Numbered from the stretch's first letter, positions 35,126 to 44,191 are shown. The stretch is DNA of 64,000 nt from Candidatus Poseidonia sp. (GCA_016778305.1 JADHPT010000010.1:1-64000); one strand, 5' to 3'. Translations and numbers: made by a program. Notes: generated by a model from the sequence alone, not told the origin.

Positions 35126-35305
35126 TCCTGGCGAGAAAGGTTTGCTCATCGCGGTTTAAGGCCCGGACGGAAGTGGCAAGTCTACGCAAGCAATGATCGA
35201 CGAGATGGTTGCTCGAATGGGTTGATGAGAAGATACCTGAAGCGAACTTATGATGCATTGGGTGTAACGGGGCACGCAGTGCCATCGTTACCCCAGTGTA
35301 ATAGG
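35126..35305. pseudogene. Scrambled, non-coding copy of tmk 5' end joined to pstS 3' end
   Basis: Bases 35126-35195 match 27441-27510 (start of the intact thymidylate-kinase-like gene, from tcctggcgagaaagg through aagcaatg) but carry an in-frame TAA in gcggtttaag. From there the sequence switches to match 27172-27290 (the last codons of the pstS remnant and what follows, including the hairpin). The switch occurs at aagcaatg, present in both parent sites. In the 27-kb locus the order is pstS then tmk, so this copy is circularly permuted. Confidence 0.85.
35264..35291. repeat. Hairpin element, copy B
   Basis: Identical over 28 bases to 27246-27273, with the same paired arms gtaacg/cgttac and ggcac/gtgcc. 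Surrounding bases (for example gaagatacctgaagcgaactt against gaagatagccgaaacgaactt) show several changes. The rest of 35006-35366 holds an AT-rich region next to the lipoprotein start and no convincing gene. Confidence 0.75.
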
Positions 35306-35366
35306 ATAGGGGGCTTCAAAGCCCATGTAAACAACAAATCGATTCGCATGGGTATTCGGATAGGAT

Positions 35367-35993
35367 CTATTCATTCACCCATCCTGCTGCTGCAAAGATA
35401 ATCAACGCTATTCCTCCAATAAGCAAAGCGGGCCAACCAAAGGAGATTACTCCAATGAATGCTATTCCTGCTACAATACCAACCCTTACTTTCACAACAG
35501 GATCATGAATCTCTTGGCCAGAACGGAACCATGACCAAGGCTTCGCCAAAGCAATCAGGCCACATGGGAAAAGCAAGAATGAAGTCCACATGCTGAATTT
35601 AGCAGAAGAACCCAAAGCTTCACACGTTTCGTCACAGGTACCACCTGATCCCCCCAAACCGGAACCCATTCCAGAAAGAATCCAGATAAATCCCAAGAAG
35701 ATCATGAGTATAAACATCACAACACTACCGGCAATAATGTAGAAACCAACCATTTGCGCTGTATCACCTTCAGATTTGGCGATGATGATTTTCTCTCGTA
35801 CGTATGATACAGGACCTCCACCAATCGTAGACGGGACGATCGTACTCTGCGAATCACTTGCAAGAGGAACTGAGGTATCTTGGAAATTAGTAGGGTCTTC
35901 CGTTAAGAAAACCGTTTTTTGCGTCTTCGTTCCTAATGCAAATGCAAACCAAACGATCGAACTCAAGCACGTTAATATTGAGATTAAACCCAT
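35367..35993 (-). CDS. Membrane protein of unknown function
   Basis: 208 aa with about four hydrophobic segments: an N-terminal one that could be a signal anchor (about 2-20), then about 85-108, 130-150 and 168-203. A Gly-rich loop with two cysteines (GGTCDETCEAL, about 117-127) lies between helices. Base composition is AT-richer than most of the window. It starts inside the end of a small membrane-protein gene on the same strand (10-base overlap). No family recognised. Confidence 0.65.
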   Translation of the reverse strand: MGLISILTCLSSIVWFAFALGTKTQKTVFLTEDPTNFQDTSVPLASDSQSTIVPSTIGGGPVSYVREKIIIAKSEGDTAQMVGFYIIAGSVVMFILMIFLGFIWILSGMGSGLGGSGGTCDETCEALGSSAKFSMWTSFLLFPCGLIALAKPWSWFRSGQEIHDPVVKVRVGIVAGIAFIGVISFGWPALLIGGIALIIFAAAGWVNE

Positions 35994-36133
35994 GCATAAA
36001 AAATCGGAGTAACACCAGAATCAACCGTATCTCCATCATCATACATCATACCGCCAAGAACATTTACTGCCATCCAAATGAGAATGGCGATGCCAGCGAG
36101 AATTGCGGGTCCAGAGAACTTCTTCCAGTCCAT
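35984..36133 (-). CDS. Very small single-helix membrane protein
   Basis: 49 aa from ATG 36133: MDWKKFSGPAILAGIAILIW begins a single membrane helix, followed by an acidic tail. The frame is open upstream to 36220, but that part looks non-coding. It overlaps the next gene by 10 bases, suggesting an operon of two membrane proteins. Confidence 0.5.
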   Translation of the reverse strand: MDWKKFSGPAILAGIAILIWMAVNVLGGMMYDDGDTVDSGVTPIFYAWV

Positions 36134-36355
36134 TCTCCCTAGGTTTACTGCACAACACTTCAATGATGCCCCTGCAATTGTTCCAAGGGTAGCGTTAGCA
36201 TTGACCCACTGAAAGCCCATCGTATTGCATAAGAAATGCAGTGGGGTTTAGGATACGCCCTTTGCTTACCCAAACTCGATAATATGATAGAATTACAATA
36301 CATACCTCCATACATACGCAACCACGCTTAATTATCATTCGCTAATGGGGCAATC

Positions 36356-37171
36356 ATGAGCAATAAAGTGAACAAGACGATTTCTATTGATGCAAGACTG
36401 AATGGTATAGCCAAAGAAATGCCGAACTTTTCTGGTTTCGTTCAACATTGTATCGTGACTTATACAGAAGGAAATATCGAAATTGATTGGAATCAAATCA
36501 ACACTCAATCAAAGAACGGCAATGATGATGGTGAAAGCAAAAAAAAGAAAACAATTTCTATTGACGAAAAACTCAATGAAGTCACCAAAGAGATGCCTAA
36601 TTTTTCAGGTTTCGTTCAACATTGTATCGTCGATTATACAGAAGGGAATATTGAAATCGATTGGGAGGAAATCAACACTCAATCAAATGAAGAAAAGAAA
36701 AGGACGCAATTTGGCGTTAATGAATTCGGATATGCAAATAAAATGGTGTACAATGGAGTTGGAGGTTCTCGAGAAGAGAGAGGGCGTTTTGCAGGATTTA
36801 TACCACGAACCTGTGCTCTTTTGATCGATTTGTTGCTGATTAGTGTCCCAGGTATACTCTTGAGTCTCGTTGGGATTTCTTCCGGTGTATTGTTCCTAAT
36901 TGTTGGTCTAGTTTATCCTGTTCTCTTCAATGCCTCATCATGGCAAGCAACACCAGGAAAACGCCTCTTCGGGTTGGTTGTTACAGACTATGACGGAAAC
37001 AGAATCTCAAGGAAGAAAGCACTCAAACGACATGCTTTGATTATTTTGATAATAATTACGTTTGGATTCGGATATTTAGCACAACTTTGGACTGATCACA
37101 AGCAAACAAACCAAGATCTGATAGCTCGAACCTTAGTTGTGAAGAAAGGCATGGACAACTGGGCTCAATGA
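36356..37171 (+). CDS. RDD-family membrane protein with duplicated N-terminal segment
   Basis: 271 aa. Residues 8-48 and 66-106 are a near repeat (KTISID.(R/K)LN...KEMPNFSGFVQHCIV.YTEGNIEIDW), also visible at DNA level. The C-terminal half (about 142-265) is an RDD domain: GFIPRTCALLIDLLLI, a second helix pair, then ATPGKRLFGLVV and RKKALKRHALI. The conserved Arg/Asp positions of RDD are present. RDD proteins are transporters or membrane adaptors of mostly unknown substrate. The repeat may be a protein-binding module. Confidence 0.75.
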   Translation: MSNKVNKTISIDARLNGIAKEMPNFSGFVQHCIVTYTEGNIEIDWNQINTQSKNGNDDGESKKKKTISIDEKLNEVTKEMPNFSGFVQHCIVDYTEGNIEIDWEEINTQSNEEKKRTQFGVNEFGYANKMVYNGVGGSREERGRFAGFIPRTCALLIDLLLISVPGILLSLVGISSGVLFLIVGLVYPVLFNASSWQATPGKRLFGLVVTDYDGNRISRKKALKRHALIILIIITFGFGYLAQLWTDHKQTNQDLIARTLVVKKGMDNWAQ

Positions 37172-37213
37172 TTTTTCAAATGGAACCGATGCCAAGGGGA
37201 CCCCACTGATTAG

Positions 37214-37618
37214 ATGGATGAGCAAAGGGTAATCTTTGCGTACCCGTCCATGCGAAGGGATTTCAAAGGGGTGGAATTAGCAGAGAGTGTGAAGAATGCT
37301 TCGTTCTTATCGTTGTGGGATACAATCTCTACGGTTGTAAGAGATTGTGCTAAAGGACTTGAAATAGCAGTCGATGAGCCTGGTGATCTCTTTGTAAAGA
37401 CAGAACATGGACGGCCCTTTGCCAGGGTGAGGATTCAGAAACAACACGTAGGAATTTATCTTTTGCCATTGTACTATTTTCCAGAAGTTTTGCCCGAGGC
37501 TTTATTGAAAAAGAAATCCGGAAAGAGCACTCTAAAATTCCAACATGGCGATGTCGATATACTCCATGAACTGTCCACGCTTCTTGAGAACTGTTTGGCA
37601 TTTATTGAATATTACTGA
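37214..37618 (+). CDS. DUF1801-like small protein
   Basis: 134 aa, soluble. The segment VGIYLLPLYYFPEVLPEALLKKKSGKSTLKF resembles proteins in which a beta-hairpin and GKS.(F/L)(N/K)F motif precede a helical end (DUF1801-like). The GKS is not a P-loop. No ribosome-binding site is obvious at ATG 37214. It lies in the AT-richer accessory stretch before TFB. Function unknown. Confidence 0.5.
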   Translation: MDEQRVIFAYPSMRRDFKGVELAESVKNASFLSLWDTISTVVRDCAKGLEIAVDEPGDLFVKTEHGRPFARVRIQKQHVGIYLLPLYYFPEVLPEALLKKKSGKSTLKFQHGDVDILHELSTLLENCLAFIEYY

Positions 37619-37767
37619 AAAAAATATTCGTATGATTGTTTTCAGTGGGCCGATAAAGGCACTTCCGCAGTATTGTAAAAATCCGATTCAATTATTCATA
37701 AAAAGGAGATCCAGTAGGGTAGTACGAAGGCAAGGGGGAGCAAAAACTCCTCCTGAATGAATGAAAC

Positions 37768-37826
37768 GGAAATGTATAAATACAAATTCCAAAAGCCCTT
37801 AAATAGATTCACATATTTGTGTGAAT
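37768..37826 (+). promoter_or_regulatory. TFB promoter with inverted repeat at the transcription start
   Basis: A BRE/TATA-like ggaaatgtataaata at 37768-37782 is followed, about 25 bases on, by a perfect inverted repeat attcaca-N6-tgtgaat (37807-37826). The repeat directly precedes the ribosome site ggagag and ATG 37834. A second TATA-like cttaaatag is at 37798. The palindrome could be an operator or a leader hairpin; autoregulation is inference. The rest of 37619-37767 shows no gene. Confidence 0.55.
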
Positions 37827-37833
37827 TGGAGAG

Positions 37834-38766
37834 ATGAATATGGATGACCAACAAGTGGAAGATATTGTGAAATGCAGCGACTGTGGAAGTCGCTCTCTAT
37901 CAAGAGATGAGACCCGTGGTGAAGTCGTATGTGACGACTGTGGCCTGGTCTTGGAAGACAACGTTATCGATCAGGGCGCAGAATGGCGTGTCTTTTCCCC
38001 CGAACAAGGCGATCAACGAGCACGAACCGGTGCGCCCATGACCGTGATGCTTCACGACAAAGGATTGTCGACGGATATCGATTGGCAAAACAAGGATTAC
38101 TCTGGAAAGACCATCAATTCTAGGTATCGATCCCAATTTTACCGCATGCGTAAGTGGCAGAAGCGAAGCCGTGTGAGCAATGCCACAGAACGCAATCTCG
38201 CCATGGCTCTGGCTGAACTTGACCGTATGGCGAGCAGATTGGAACTTCCAAAATCCGTTCGTGAAGCTGCCGCTGTCAACTACAAAAAAGCCGTTGACAA
38301 GCGCTTGATTCGTGGACGATCGATTGAGGGTGTTGCTGCAGCATCCCTCTACGCCGCTTGCCGTCAGTGCGGTGTTCCACGAACACTGGATGAAATTGGC
38401 CAAGCCTCCAGAACCGGACGCAAAGAGATCGGAAGAACGTACCGATTCATGGTTCGTGAACTCAAAATGAAGATCATGCCAACCGGTCCAGAAGATTACA
38501 TTTCTCGATTCTGCTCAGGCCTCGGTTTGGATGCAGATGTTGAAGCCAAAGCCTACGAACTCATCAAGGCCGCACAAGAGAAGGAATTGACCAGCGGCCG
38601 AGGGCCAACCGGTATCGCCGCCTCTATCATCTACATTGCATCAGTTCTGTGTGGCAAGCGCCGTACACAGCGTGAAGTAGCAGAAGTTGCAGGGGTAACC
38701 GAAGTGACCATTCGCAACCGATACAAGGAATTGATTCAAAACCTCAACATTGAGTTGGACATTTGA
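37834..38766 (+). CDS. tfb: Transcription initiation factor B
   Basis: 310 aa, typical for TFB. An N-terminal zinc ribbon KCSDCGSR...[10 protein letters not shown] (about residues 12-33) is followed by the B-finger region ([11 protein letters not shown]) and two cyclin-fold repeats (about 115-205 and 210-305). The first holds [25 protein letters not shown] and the second [17 protein letters not shown]...[20 protein letters not shown], the DNA-binding helix-turn-helix. It recruits RNA polymerase at TBP-bound promoters. Confidence 0.96.
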   Translation: MNMDDQQVEDIVKCSDCGSRSLSRDETRGEVVCDDCGLVLEDNVIDQGAEWRVFSPEQGDQRARTGAPMTVMLHDKGLSTDIDWQNKDYSGKTINSRYRSQFYRMRKWQKRSRVSNATERNLAMALAELDRMASRLELPKSVREAAAVNYKKAVDKRLIRGRSIEGVAAASLYAACRQCGVPRTLDEIGQASRTGRKEIGRTYRFMVRELKMKIMPTGPEDYISRFCSGLGLDADVEAKAYELIKAAQEKELTSGRGPTGIAASIIYIASVLCGKRRTQREVAEVAGVTEVTIRNRYKELIQNLNIELDI

Positions 38767-38809
38767 GAAAACGTTCGGATCGCAAGCGTCTGCAGGTACG
38801 GTGAAGAGC

Positions 38810-40276
38810 GTGAGCAAAAGCCGAATCAAAATATCCGACGCCGCCTTTGAGCGAGTAGCCACCGGGTTGGTAGAAGCCTTGGAACGTGGAACCGAAGCCT
38901 GGCCTCTTCCAGAACCTCCGATGAGCGACCCGGATTTCCCTCCGATTGCACCTACATCGCCACACACATTATTCGAGCAAGGTCTCGGCATCCTCAGCAT
39001 CGACCGAGGCATGTTTGACCGTCACCTCAATACGGTGGTCGACCTCATTGTTCCCCACCGAATGAACCTAAGTGATGACCCCTTTGAAGTCCATCAAAAA
39101 TGGCTTTCACGACGGATGGATGAAGTTGCTCACAGGCTTCTTTTCCTTATTGCAACCGACTGGCTTGCCCAAGCCTTTGACCCTCATGCTCCTAATACCG
39201 ATCGATGGTGGCTCAGCATTGCTCTGGTGAATGGTTTGGCCACCGTCCCATACGGCCAACCCGTCCATCAAGGCTACCATTTGGTAGAATCCATTGCCTT
39301 AGCCGAGCGACCTGGGACCTGGCATACGCAACCCGATGCAGGACCACAGCACATTGACTGGAACCCTCATGCCGTCGTGCCCAGGATGTCAACCGCAGTG
39401 ATTGCTCACGAACAGGGAGTTGAGGCTGCTCGCTGGCTACTTGAACGTCTTGAGAACGGATCTCTTGACCGTCGCCTCCTTCTCATGGAATGGATACGCC
39501 TGCTGCTTGAGCGGAAAAGTCTCATCGATCCGCTCGGTCTCAAAGAAATCCTCCTGCGTCGAGCCCTTGATAGCGAAGGCGAGGTTGCCAACAAAGTTAC
39601 GTTGTGCCTGGCAAAGTCCATTGAGGCAGACCGCGATTTTGGTTACCAATTGGCTCAGCGCCTCCACGGGAGGGACGAGACCTTGGTTCAACGGGCCATG
39701 GCCGATGTCCTCACGCGTTTATTCCGTCGCTTGGGATGGGACGCACTCCCATTCCTCGATGACATGCTCACCTCCCCTGACGAAGGCGTTCTCGCAGCAG
39801 CGAGTGCCACGGTTGGTGACGTCAAATACCTCGACAAAGGTCAGTGGGCTGACCGATTGAAGCAGTTGGTTGACCACCCACTCCCTATCGTCCGTCGCAA
39901 CCTCGTCCCCAACCTGCGCGAGTACATTGACTACGACCCCGCCGATGAACGTGGAATTCTCATCGCACTTTGGCGAGATGGTGATGAGGTTGTTCGGACA
40001 CGCCTCCGTGAATTATTACTCCGAATGGAAGAAGTGTCGTCAGACCATTTCGCTCGCCAAGTCAAAGCACTGCACGGCCTCGAAGCAGATCTTGAACCGC
40101 TTTGGGGCCCTCTTGAAATTCGTCGCGCCGGTCGTGCGGAAGCCTGGAAAGCATGGCTTGCAGGCGATGGCGAGCAGCCGACCTCATCGGCTCGTAGTGT
40201 TCACCAATCCACGAAAGAAGCACCACGAGAATTGCCAAATCTGGATGACGCCCTCAACACACTGGATGAAGATTAG
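38810..40276 (+). CDS. HEAT-like helical repeat protein of unknown function
   Basis: About 488 aa. The frame opens at TTG 38750 inside tfb. I prefer GTG 38810 because GGTGA sits six bases before it; GTG 38801 is also possible. The protein is soluble and mostly helical. From about residue 200 it has repeats of the type LLLMEWIRLLLE...ALDSEGEVANKVTLCLAKSI and LPIVRRNLVPNLREYI, HEAT-like in spacing. Its position right behind tfb hints at a housekeeping role, but no family is recognised. Confidence 0.7.
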   Translation: MSKSRIKISDAAFERVATGLVEALERGTEAWPLPEPPMSDPDFPPIAPTSPHTLFEQGLGILSIDRGMFDRHLNTVVDLIVPHRMNLSDDPFEVHQKWLSRRMDEVAHRLLFLIATDWLAQAFDPHAPNTDRWWLSIALVNGLATVPYGQPVHQGYHLVESIALAERPGTWHTQPDAGPQHIDWNPHAVVPRMSTAVIAHEQGVEAARWLLERLENGSLDRRLLLMEWIRLLLERKSLIDPLGLKEILLRRALDSEGEVANKVTLCLAKSIEADRDFGYQLAQRLHGRDETLVQRAMADVLTRLFRRLGWDALPFLDDMLTSPDEGVLAAASATVGDVKYLDKGQWADRLKQLVDHPLPIVRRNLVPNLREYIDYDPADERGILIALWRDGDEVVRTRLRELLLRMEEVSSDHFARQVKALHGLEADLEPLWGPLEIRRAGRAEAWKAWLAGDGEQPTSSARSVHQSTKEAPRELPNLDDALNTLDED

Positions 40277-40278
40277 TG

Positions 40279-40692
40279 TCATTCTTCCTCAAGAAGTGGG
40301 CCCTTTGTGATGGCCCAAACATACAATCCGTTCATGAGGGCCAAAGTCCCAATAAGTGAAAGTACCAACCCAGAAGGCACTGGAAAGATATTGTCAGTAT
40401 CAAAGAGAACGATGAGGCGGGTCGCCACCAAGCACGTCAATCCGAAGATCACAACATTGAGCCATGAAGTTTCTGGATGCTTCCAAAGATTCACCGTCGG
40501 TGCGACTCCGAGTTTTCCAAAGGTTAACGAAAACCAACACAAATACAAGCACACGAAGCCAGCTAACCCCAAAACACCTCGAGAAAATGATTCTGAGGCC
40601 CACGGTCCCGCTGGTGCAAGGCCAGTAAAGGTCTGACCGACCAAGAGGGCACCCGCTACCGCGAGCACAAGGGGAGTGGATTTCCCTTCCAT
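40279..40692 (-). CDS. Four-helix small membrane protein
   Basis: 137 aa from ATG 40692; the longer frame to 40953 lies over the divergent GalU-like gene and looks non-coding. Four hydrophobic stretches (about 8-28, 37-57, 76-95 and 103-125) and an acidic end (LLEEE). It converges two bases from the helical-repeat gene. Unknown function. Confidence 0.65.
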   Translation of the reverse strand: MEGKSTPLVLAVAGALLVGQTFTGLAPAGPWASESFSRGVLGLAGFVCLYLCWFSLTFGKLGVAPTVNLWKHPETSWLNVVIFGLTCLVATRLIVLFDTDNIFPVPSGLVLSLIGTLALMNGLYVWAITKGPLLEEE

Positions 40693-40743
40693 GGCCTCCC
40701 GTAGATGGCCACGCTTGAAAGCCTGTGCCTCCTCAGACCAACC

Positions 40744-41607
40744 ATGGAGCAGGTTCGTGACGCCATCCTGGTTGCGGCTGGATTGGGTACCCGTATGTTT
40801 CCTGTGAGTGCCCTCCAACCGAAAGAAACTCTTCCGCTCGTAGACGTCCCCCTTCTCACTCACTTGGTCATGGAAGCGAAAGCAGCCAACATAGAGCGTC
40901 TTCATCTCGTTCTCTCGCCAATCAAATCCTTGGATGGTTTTTTTGCTGACCAATCTGCTCTTGCAACCTATCGCAAAGACATCGATGCAACACTTTTCAA
41001 CATCGCAGAGGGATTAGAACTCCACACCCATATCCAACTCGAACCCAAAGGCGTAGGAAATGCCATTGAAGCGGCCCTTGACAACATCAACGGACCCATG
41101 CTGATCATGCTTGGTGACAATCTACTGATGGACGTTCACGCTCCAACAACTGCCTATCAAGCATCAAATGCTTCTCGCTCCTTGGTTGAAGCTTACCAAA
41201 ACAGCGGTGAGCCAACGGTGGCTTTGATGGAAGTAGCGCCCGAGGAAGTCGTCCATTACGGCATCGTTGATTTGGACGGGACTCGCATTTCGAGTATTGT
41301 CGAGAAACCAACGCTCGCCCGGGCGCCCAGCCGGTTTGCTTTGTGCGGCCGGTACGTTTTTCCAGCAACAACTCAACGTCTCCTGCAAACCTACTCATAC
41401 GCCCTTCACGGTGACCTACAAACCATTGCGCTTCAGGAACATTGGATGAACGAAGGCATACTTCACGGGTTGGTCCTTCAAGAAACGCAGTGGTACGACT
41501 CAGGCTCACCGCTTTTGTGGTTGCAGGCACAAGTTGACCATGCTCTTCGTCGACCGGATTTGTCACCATCAATGCGAGCGTGGTTGAAGCGACGTCTCAA
41601 CGATTAG
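40744..41607 (+). CDS. galU: GalU-like UTP--glucose-1-phosphate uridylyltransferase
   Basis: 287 aa from ATG 40744 (ATG/GTG-like starts upstream to 40705 would nearly touch the divergent gene). The nucleotide-binding loop is ILVAAGLGTRMFPVSALQPKETLPLVD, with the lysine of QPKE. EPKGVGNAIEAALDNI and LIMLGDNLL (metal Asp) follow, then VVHYGIVDLDGTRISSIVEKP. Activated glucose for glycan synthesis is the expected product, used by the sugar genes at 48-50 kb and 29-30 kb. Confidence 0.85.
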   Translation: MEQVRDAILVAAGLGTRMFPVSALQPKETLPLVDVPLLTHLVMEAKAANIERLHLVLSPIKSLDGFFADQSALATYRKDIDATLFNIAEGLELHTHIQLEPKGVGNAIEAALDNINGPMLIMLGDNLLMDVHAPTTAYQASNASRSLVEAYQNSGEPTVALMEVAPEEVVHYGIVDLDGTRISSIVEKPTLARAPSRFALCGRYVFPATTQRLLQTYSYALHGDLQTIALQEHWMNEGILHGLVLQETQWYDSGSPLLWLQAQVDHALRRPDLSPSMRAWLKRRLND

Positions 41608-42152
41608 CGTTGACCCGGCTTCCAAAACGAAAGTGGCTCGGGCAATTCACCCTGAGCACATCGAAGTGCAATATGGTCAGCACGCTCGTTCCAACGATGT
41701 CCACGGTGCGCCTTGATATGTGACCAAGTTAACGGTCGTAAGGCGGACACTTCGGTCCAAAGTTCCTGTACGTGTGCGACAAGGGCCCGGTTGGCTTTGG
41801 CATTCCACAAACCGCTCGCAAGGTTACCGGCATACGTGGAATCTGCGCGGATTACCGCGGAATCAACACCTCCTTCAATGAGTAGCCAACGAAGTGCTGC
41901 GGCAAAACCGCTCAATTCCGCCGTATTGTTTGAACCGACCTCGGCTCCAATAAAACCGGGTTCAGTAGGTGATGTGATGACCATACCAGTTTGTTCATGG
42001 TGGAGTTCGCCAGAACCTTTGCCGAGGCCAGAATCACCGGTAATAACGACCAGGCCCCACGCTGCAGGCGTGTGTTCATCCACGTTTTGATTCCCTAAGC
42101 AGGACCCGTCAACATAGAGGCTCCAATGTGGAGATGGAGCCAATACGCTCAC
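41604..42152 (-). CDS. Ribonuclease HI-family protein
   Basis: 182 aa from GTG 42152, overlapping the gcvH stop (GTGA). RNase H core acidic residues are visible: LYVDGSC (D), NNTAELSGFAAAL (E), VIRADSTYA (D) and HRGHRWNERADHIA (final D), with the HxGxxxNxxAD pattern typical of type 1 enzymes. It would cleave RNA in RNA-DNA hybrids. The insertion after GS (ELHHEQTG...) is somewhat longer than in E. coli RnhA. Confidence 0.9.
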   Translation of the reverse strand: MSVLAPSPHWSLYVDGSCLGNQNVDEHTPAAWGLVVITGDSGLGKGSGELHHEQTGMVITSPTEPGFIGAEVGSNNTAELSGFAAALRWLLIEGGVDSAVIRADSTYAGNLASGLWNAKANRALVAHVQELWTEVSALRPLTWSHIKAHRGHRWNERADHIALRCAQGELPEPLSFWKPGQR

Positions 42153-42532
42153 TCGCCAATCTCTGATTTGTAAGCGGCTGCATCCATCAAGGCGGACACA
42201 GCCTCGGGATTATCCAAGGTCATTTTGACGATCCAACCTTCGCCATAAGGAGAGGTGTTCATGAGTTCAGGAGCGTCTTCGAGGTCCACGTTCACACCCG
42301 TAATGGTCCCGCTAAGGGGTGCAAAAATAGGCGAAGCAGATTTGACAGATTCAACCACTGCGAACTCGCCCATGTCGCCGACAACATCGCCTTCTTCTGG
42401 CAGTTCGATGTAGACGATGTCGGTCAGCATTTCTTGTGCGTGATCGGTGATGCCGATGGTGACAGTGTCGCCCTCAACTCGCATCCATTCGTGCTCTTTC
42501 GTGTAATACAATCCATCGGGGACTTCGCTCAT
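42149..42532 (-). CDS. gcvH: Glycine cleavage system H protein
   Basis: 127 aa, the standard length. It opens with DGLYYTKEHEWMRVEGDTVTIGITDHAQ. The lipoylated lysine lies in VVESVKSASPIFAPLSG (about residue 64), and GEGWIVKMTL closes the fold. It carries the aminomethyl group on lipoate between GcvP and GcvT. No gcvP, gcvT or lipoate gene is nearby, so partners must be elsewhere. Confidence 0.96.
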   Translation of the reverse strand: MSEVPDGLYYTKEHEWMRVEGDTVTIGITDHAQEMLTDIVYIELPEEGDVVGDMGEFAVVESVKSASPIFAPLSGTITGVNVDLEDAPELMNTSPYGEGWIVKMTLDNPEAVSALMDAAAYKSEIGE

Positions 42533-42588
42533 GACCTCGCCTCAAAAGTTTGGAGGTACAGGACGCTCATGAATCCACCGATTCCTTC

Positions 42589-43104
42589 TCAAAGAGGAGA
42601 TGTACAAAACGGGCAGGTACTCCAATCTGCTTGGACGCTTTGCCCACAACGCTTGCATTGAGATTTATGACCTCGATCTTCATCAATCATCACCACTGAA
42701 TCTTGAATGATGGTGTCGCCAACACTGCCGATGTAAACGGTGGTAGAAGGATCGATTTCCATTTGCAATTTACCCGCTCGTGCGGCTTCAGGAAACATGC
42801 CGAGGTCGTAGTAGGCTTTTGCTGCCTCAGCGTATTCATTCGCTTTCTCAAGTTGGCGTGCTTTGTTGATTCTTGCTTCCATTGAATCAGGGGCCGGTCC
42901 TGAAACTGGCTCGTTTTCTAGAGGTACACGTAGCGTTGGCGCCTTTGTTTGGGTCCGCATGGCAATCGGGAGGATAAGGAACATCCCACAACTGCACATG
43001 AAAGCTGCATTGATTCCGTTGCTTGGATTCTCTGAACCGGCAAGAAGAATCATTCCAAGAGAGACAGCCCAGAGTTTGAGCCACCAATCGGCGATTCGAT
43101 TCAT
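42589..43104 (-). CDS. Membrane-anchored zinc-ribbon/TPR-like protein
   Basis: 171 aa. Two N-terminal hydrophobic segments (about 10-24 and 31-49) precede a helical hairpin (EARINKARQLEKANEYAEAAKAYYDLGMFPEAARA, TPR-like). The C-terminus is a zinc ribbon, CKRCG...CPFC. ATG 43104 overlaps the stop of the upstream gene (ATGA). Such fusions are often adaptors for protein complexes at the membrane; function not known. Confidence 0.7.
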   Translation of the reverse strand: MNRIADWWLKLWAVSLGMILLAGSENPSNGINAAFMCSCGMFLILPIAMRTQTKAPTLRVPLENEPVSGPAPDSMEARINKARQLEKANEYAEAAKAYYDLGMFPEAARAGKLQMEIDPSTTVYIGSVGDTIIQDSVVMIDEDRGHKSQCKRCGQSVQADWSTCPFCTSPL

Positions 43105-43448
43105 TCTTCCTCGCCTCTGATGACTTCAGAGGTCAACACCTTTGCCTCGAGGTGGGCCCATTTTGCATTGACATCTTCAGAGCGTTGGAGTTCCTCAACC
43201 TCTTCTTTCACTCGCTTGGCCATGGCATCATCCGATTCGCTGGAGAAGTACCGAGCCAGGGGCCCTTTGCCACGGGAAAGCAACCATCCAGAGGCAAAGC
43301 AGAGACCTGCTAGAATTGAAAAGCCGTGAGCGAGTGAAGGTTCAGCAAGACTCACTCGCTCGGCCTGAAGTGCGAAGCCCAGCCCCAAGACCAGCCCGGT
43401 AGCGGTTCCATACAACAGGCGAGTCATCGCTATTGCTGGAGGGTGCAT
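43101..43448 (-). CDS. Small membrane protein with charged C-terminus
   Basis: 115 aa. Two hydrophobic stretches (about 10-27 and 36-55) and then a helical, acidic tail with a possible coiled coil (AKRVKEEVEELQRSEDVNAKWAHLEAK). It is coupled to the zinc-ribbon gene by an ATGA overlap, so the two products may work together. No family recognised. Confidence 0.65.
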   Translation of the reverse strand: MHPPAIAMTRLLYGTATGLVLGLGFALQAERVSLAEPSLAHGFSILAGLCFASGWLLSRGKGPLARYFSSESDDAMAKRVKEEVEELQRSEDVNAKWAHLEAKVLTSEVIRGEEE

Positions 43449-43499
43449 GGCTAGGGCACCTCGTCTTCACGGATGAAATAACCGATGGAGCAACTCCTC

Positions 43500-44090
43500 T
43501 CAGTAAGTTTCACGCATCAGCTTGTGAATTTTATATGGCAACAACGCTCTGTTCACCGGAGTGACTTCCAAAATGCGACCGTCGTCCCTTCGGCGAATGT
43601 CTTGGAGGAGCGGATGGCGACTCTTTTTGTGCAAGGTCAACAAGGTTGGCATGTCCACTTCTAAAGCGCTACGCACTGCGTTGACAAAGGCTTCCGACTC
43701 AACGGAAAATTTACCAATTTCGTCGATGACGAGAACCTCACAATTATGCTGTGCGTAATCAATGGCAGGAATAGCAACCCGGTTCAATTCCTCAGTGTTG
43801 AGGCCATAGCCGAGAACACGAAGTCGTGAATCAATGCTCTTGTGAGCGATGACACCTTCTTCGCCTGAAACCAAATCGATCACCTTGTAACCCATTCGCT
43901 CTCCATGTTCAAGGAGAGGTTCGGTTCGTAGACCGCCGAGGATGGGGTTCTCTGTAGATCCGCCGCGAAGCGTGATTTCACGCGTCCGCTCATCGGACAA
44001 CATGTCAAGAACCTTTTCCATAACAGCGGATTTACCACTTCGGGGGAGGCCTGTAATACCTATTTTTGGATGAATGCCCATTTTTTTCAT
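43500..44090 (-). CDS. THEP1-like nucleoside-triphosphatase
   Basis: 196 aa. P-loop GLPRSGKS at residues 14-21, Walker B VLVIDEIGKF, and the following LTLHKKSRHPLLQDI match the THEP1/NTPase family found in Archaea and in eukaryotic cancer-related NTPase. Members hydrolyse NTPs with broad specificity. The start is ATG 44090. Confidence 0.85.
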   Translation of the reverse strand: MKKMGIHPKIGITGLPRSGKSAVMEKVLDMLSDERTREITLRGGSTENPILGGLRTEPLLEHGERMGYKVIDLVSGEEGVIAHKSIDSRLRVLGYGLNTEELNRVAIPAIDYAQHNCEVLVIDEIGKFSVESEAFVNAVRSALEVDMPTLLTLHKKSRHPLLQDIRRRDDGRILEVTPVNRALLPYKIHKLMRETY

Positions 44091-44191
44091 GCCCTCCGAA
44101 GAGCCCTACGAGCCAATCTATGCAGATGCCCGATATAAAATATCGGTAGACTAATCCCTATTTCGGGAAAAATTTGCCTCAAATTACCTGT

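Noticed and set aside
35126-35305. A second thymidylate-kinase gene
   Set aside because: Only the first 70 or so bases match, a TAA lies in frame, and the sequence then switches to pstS-related bases.
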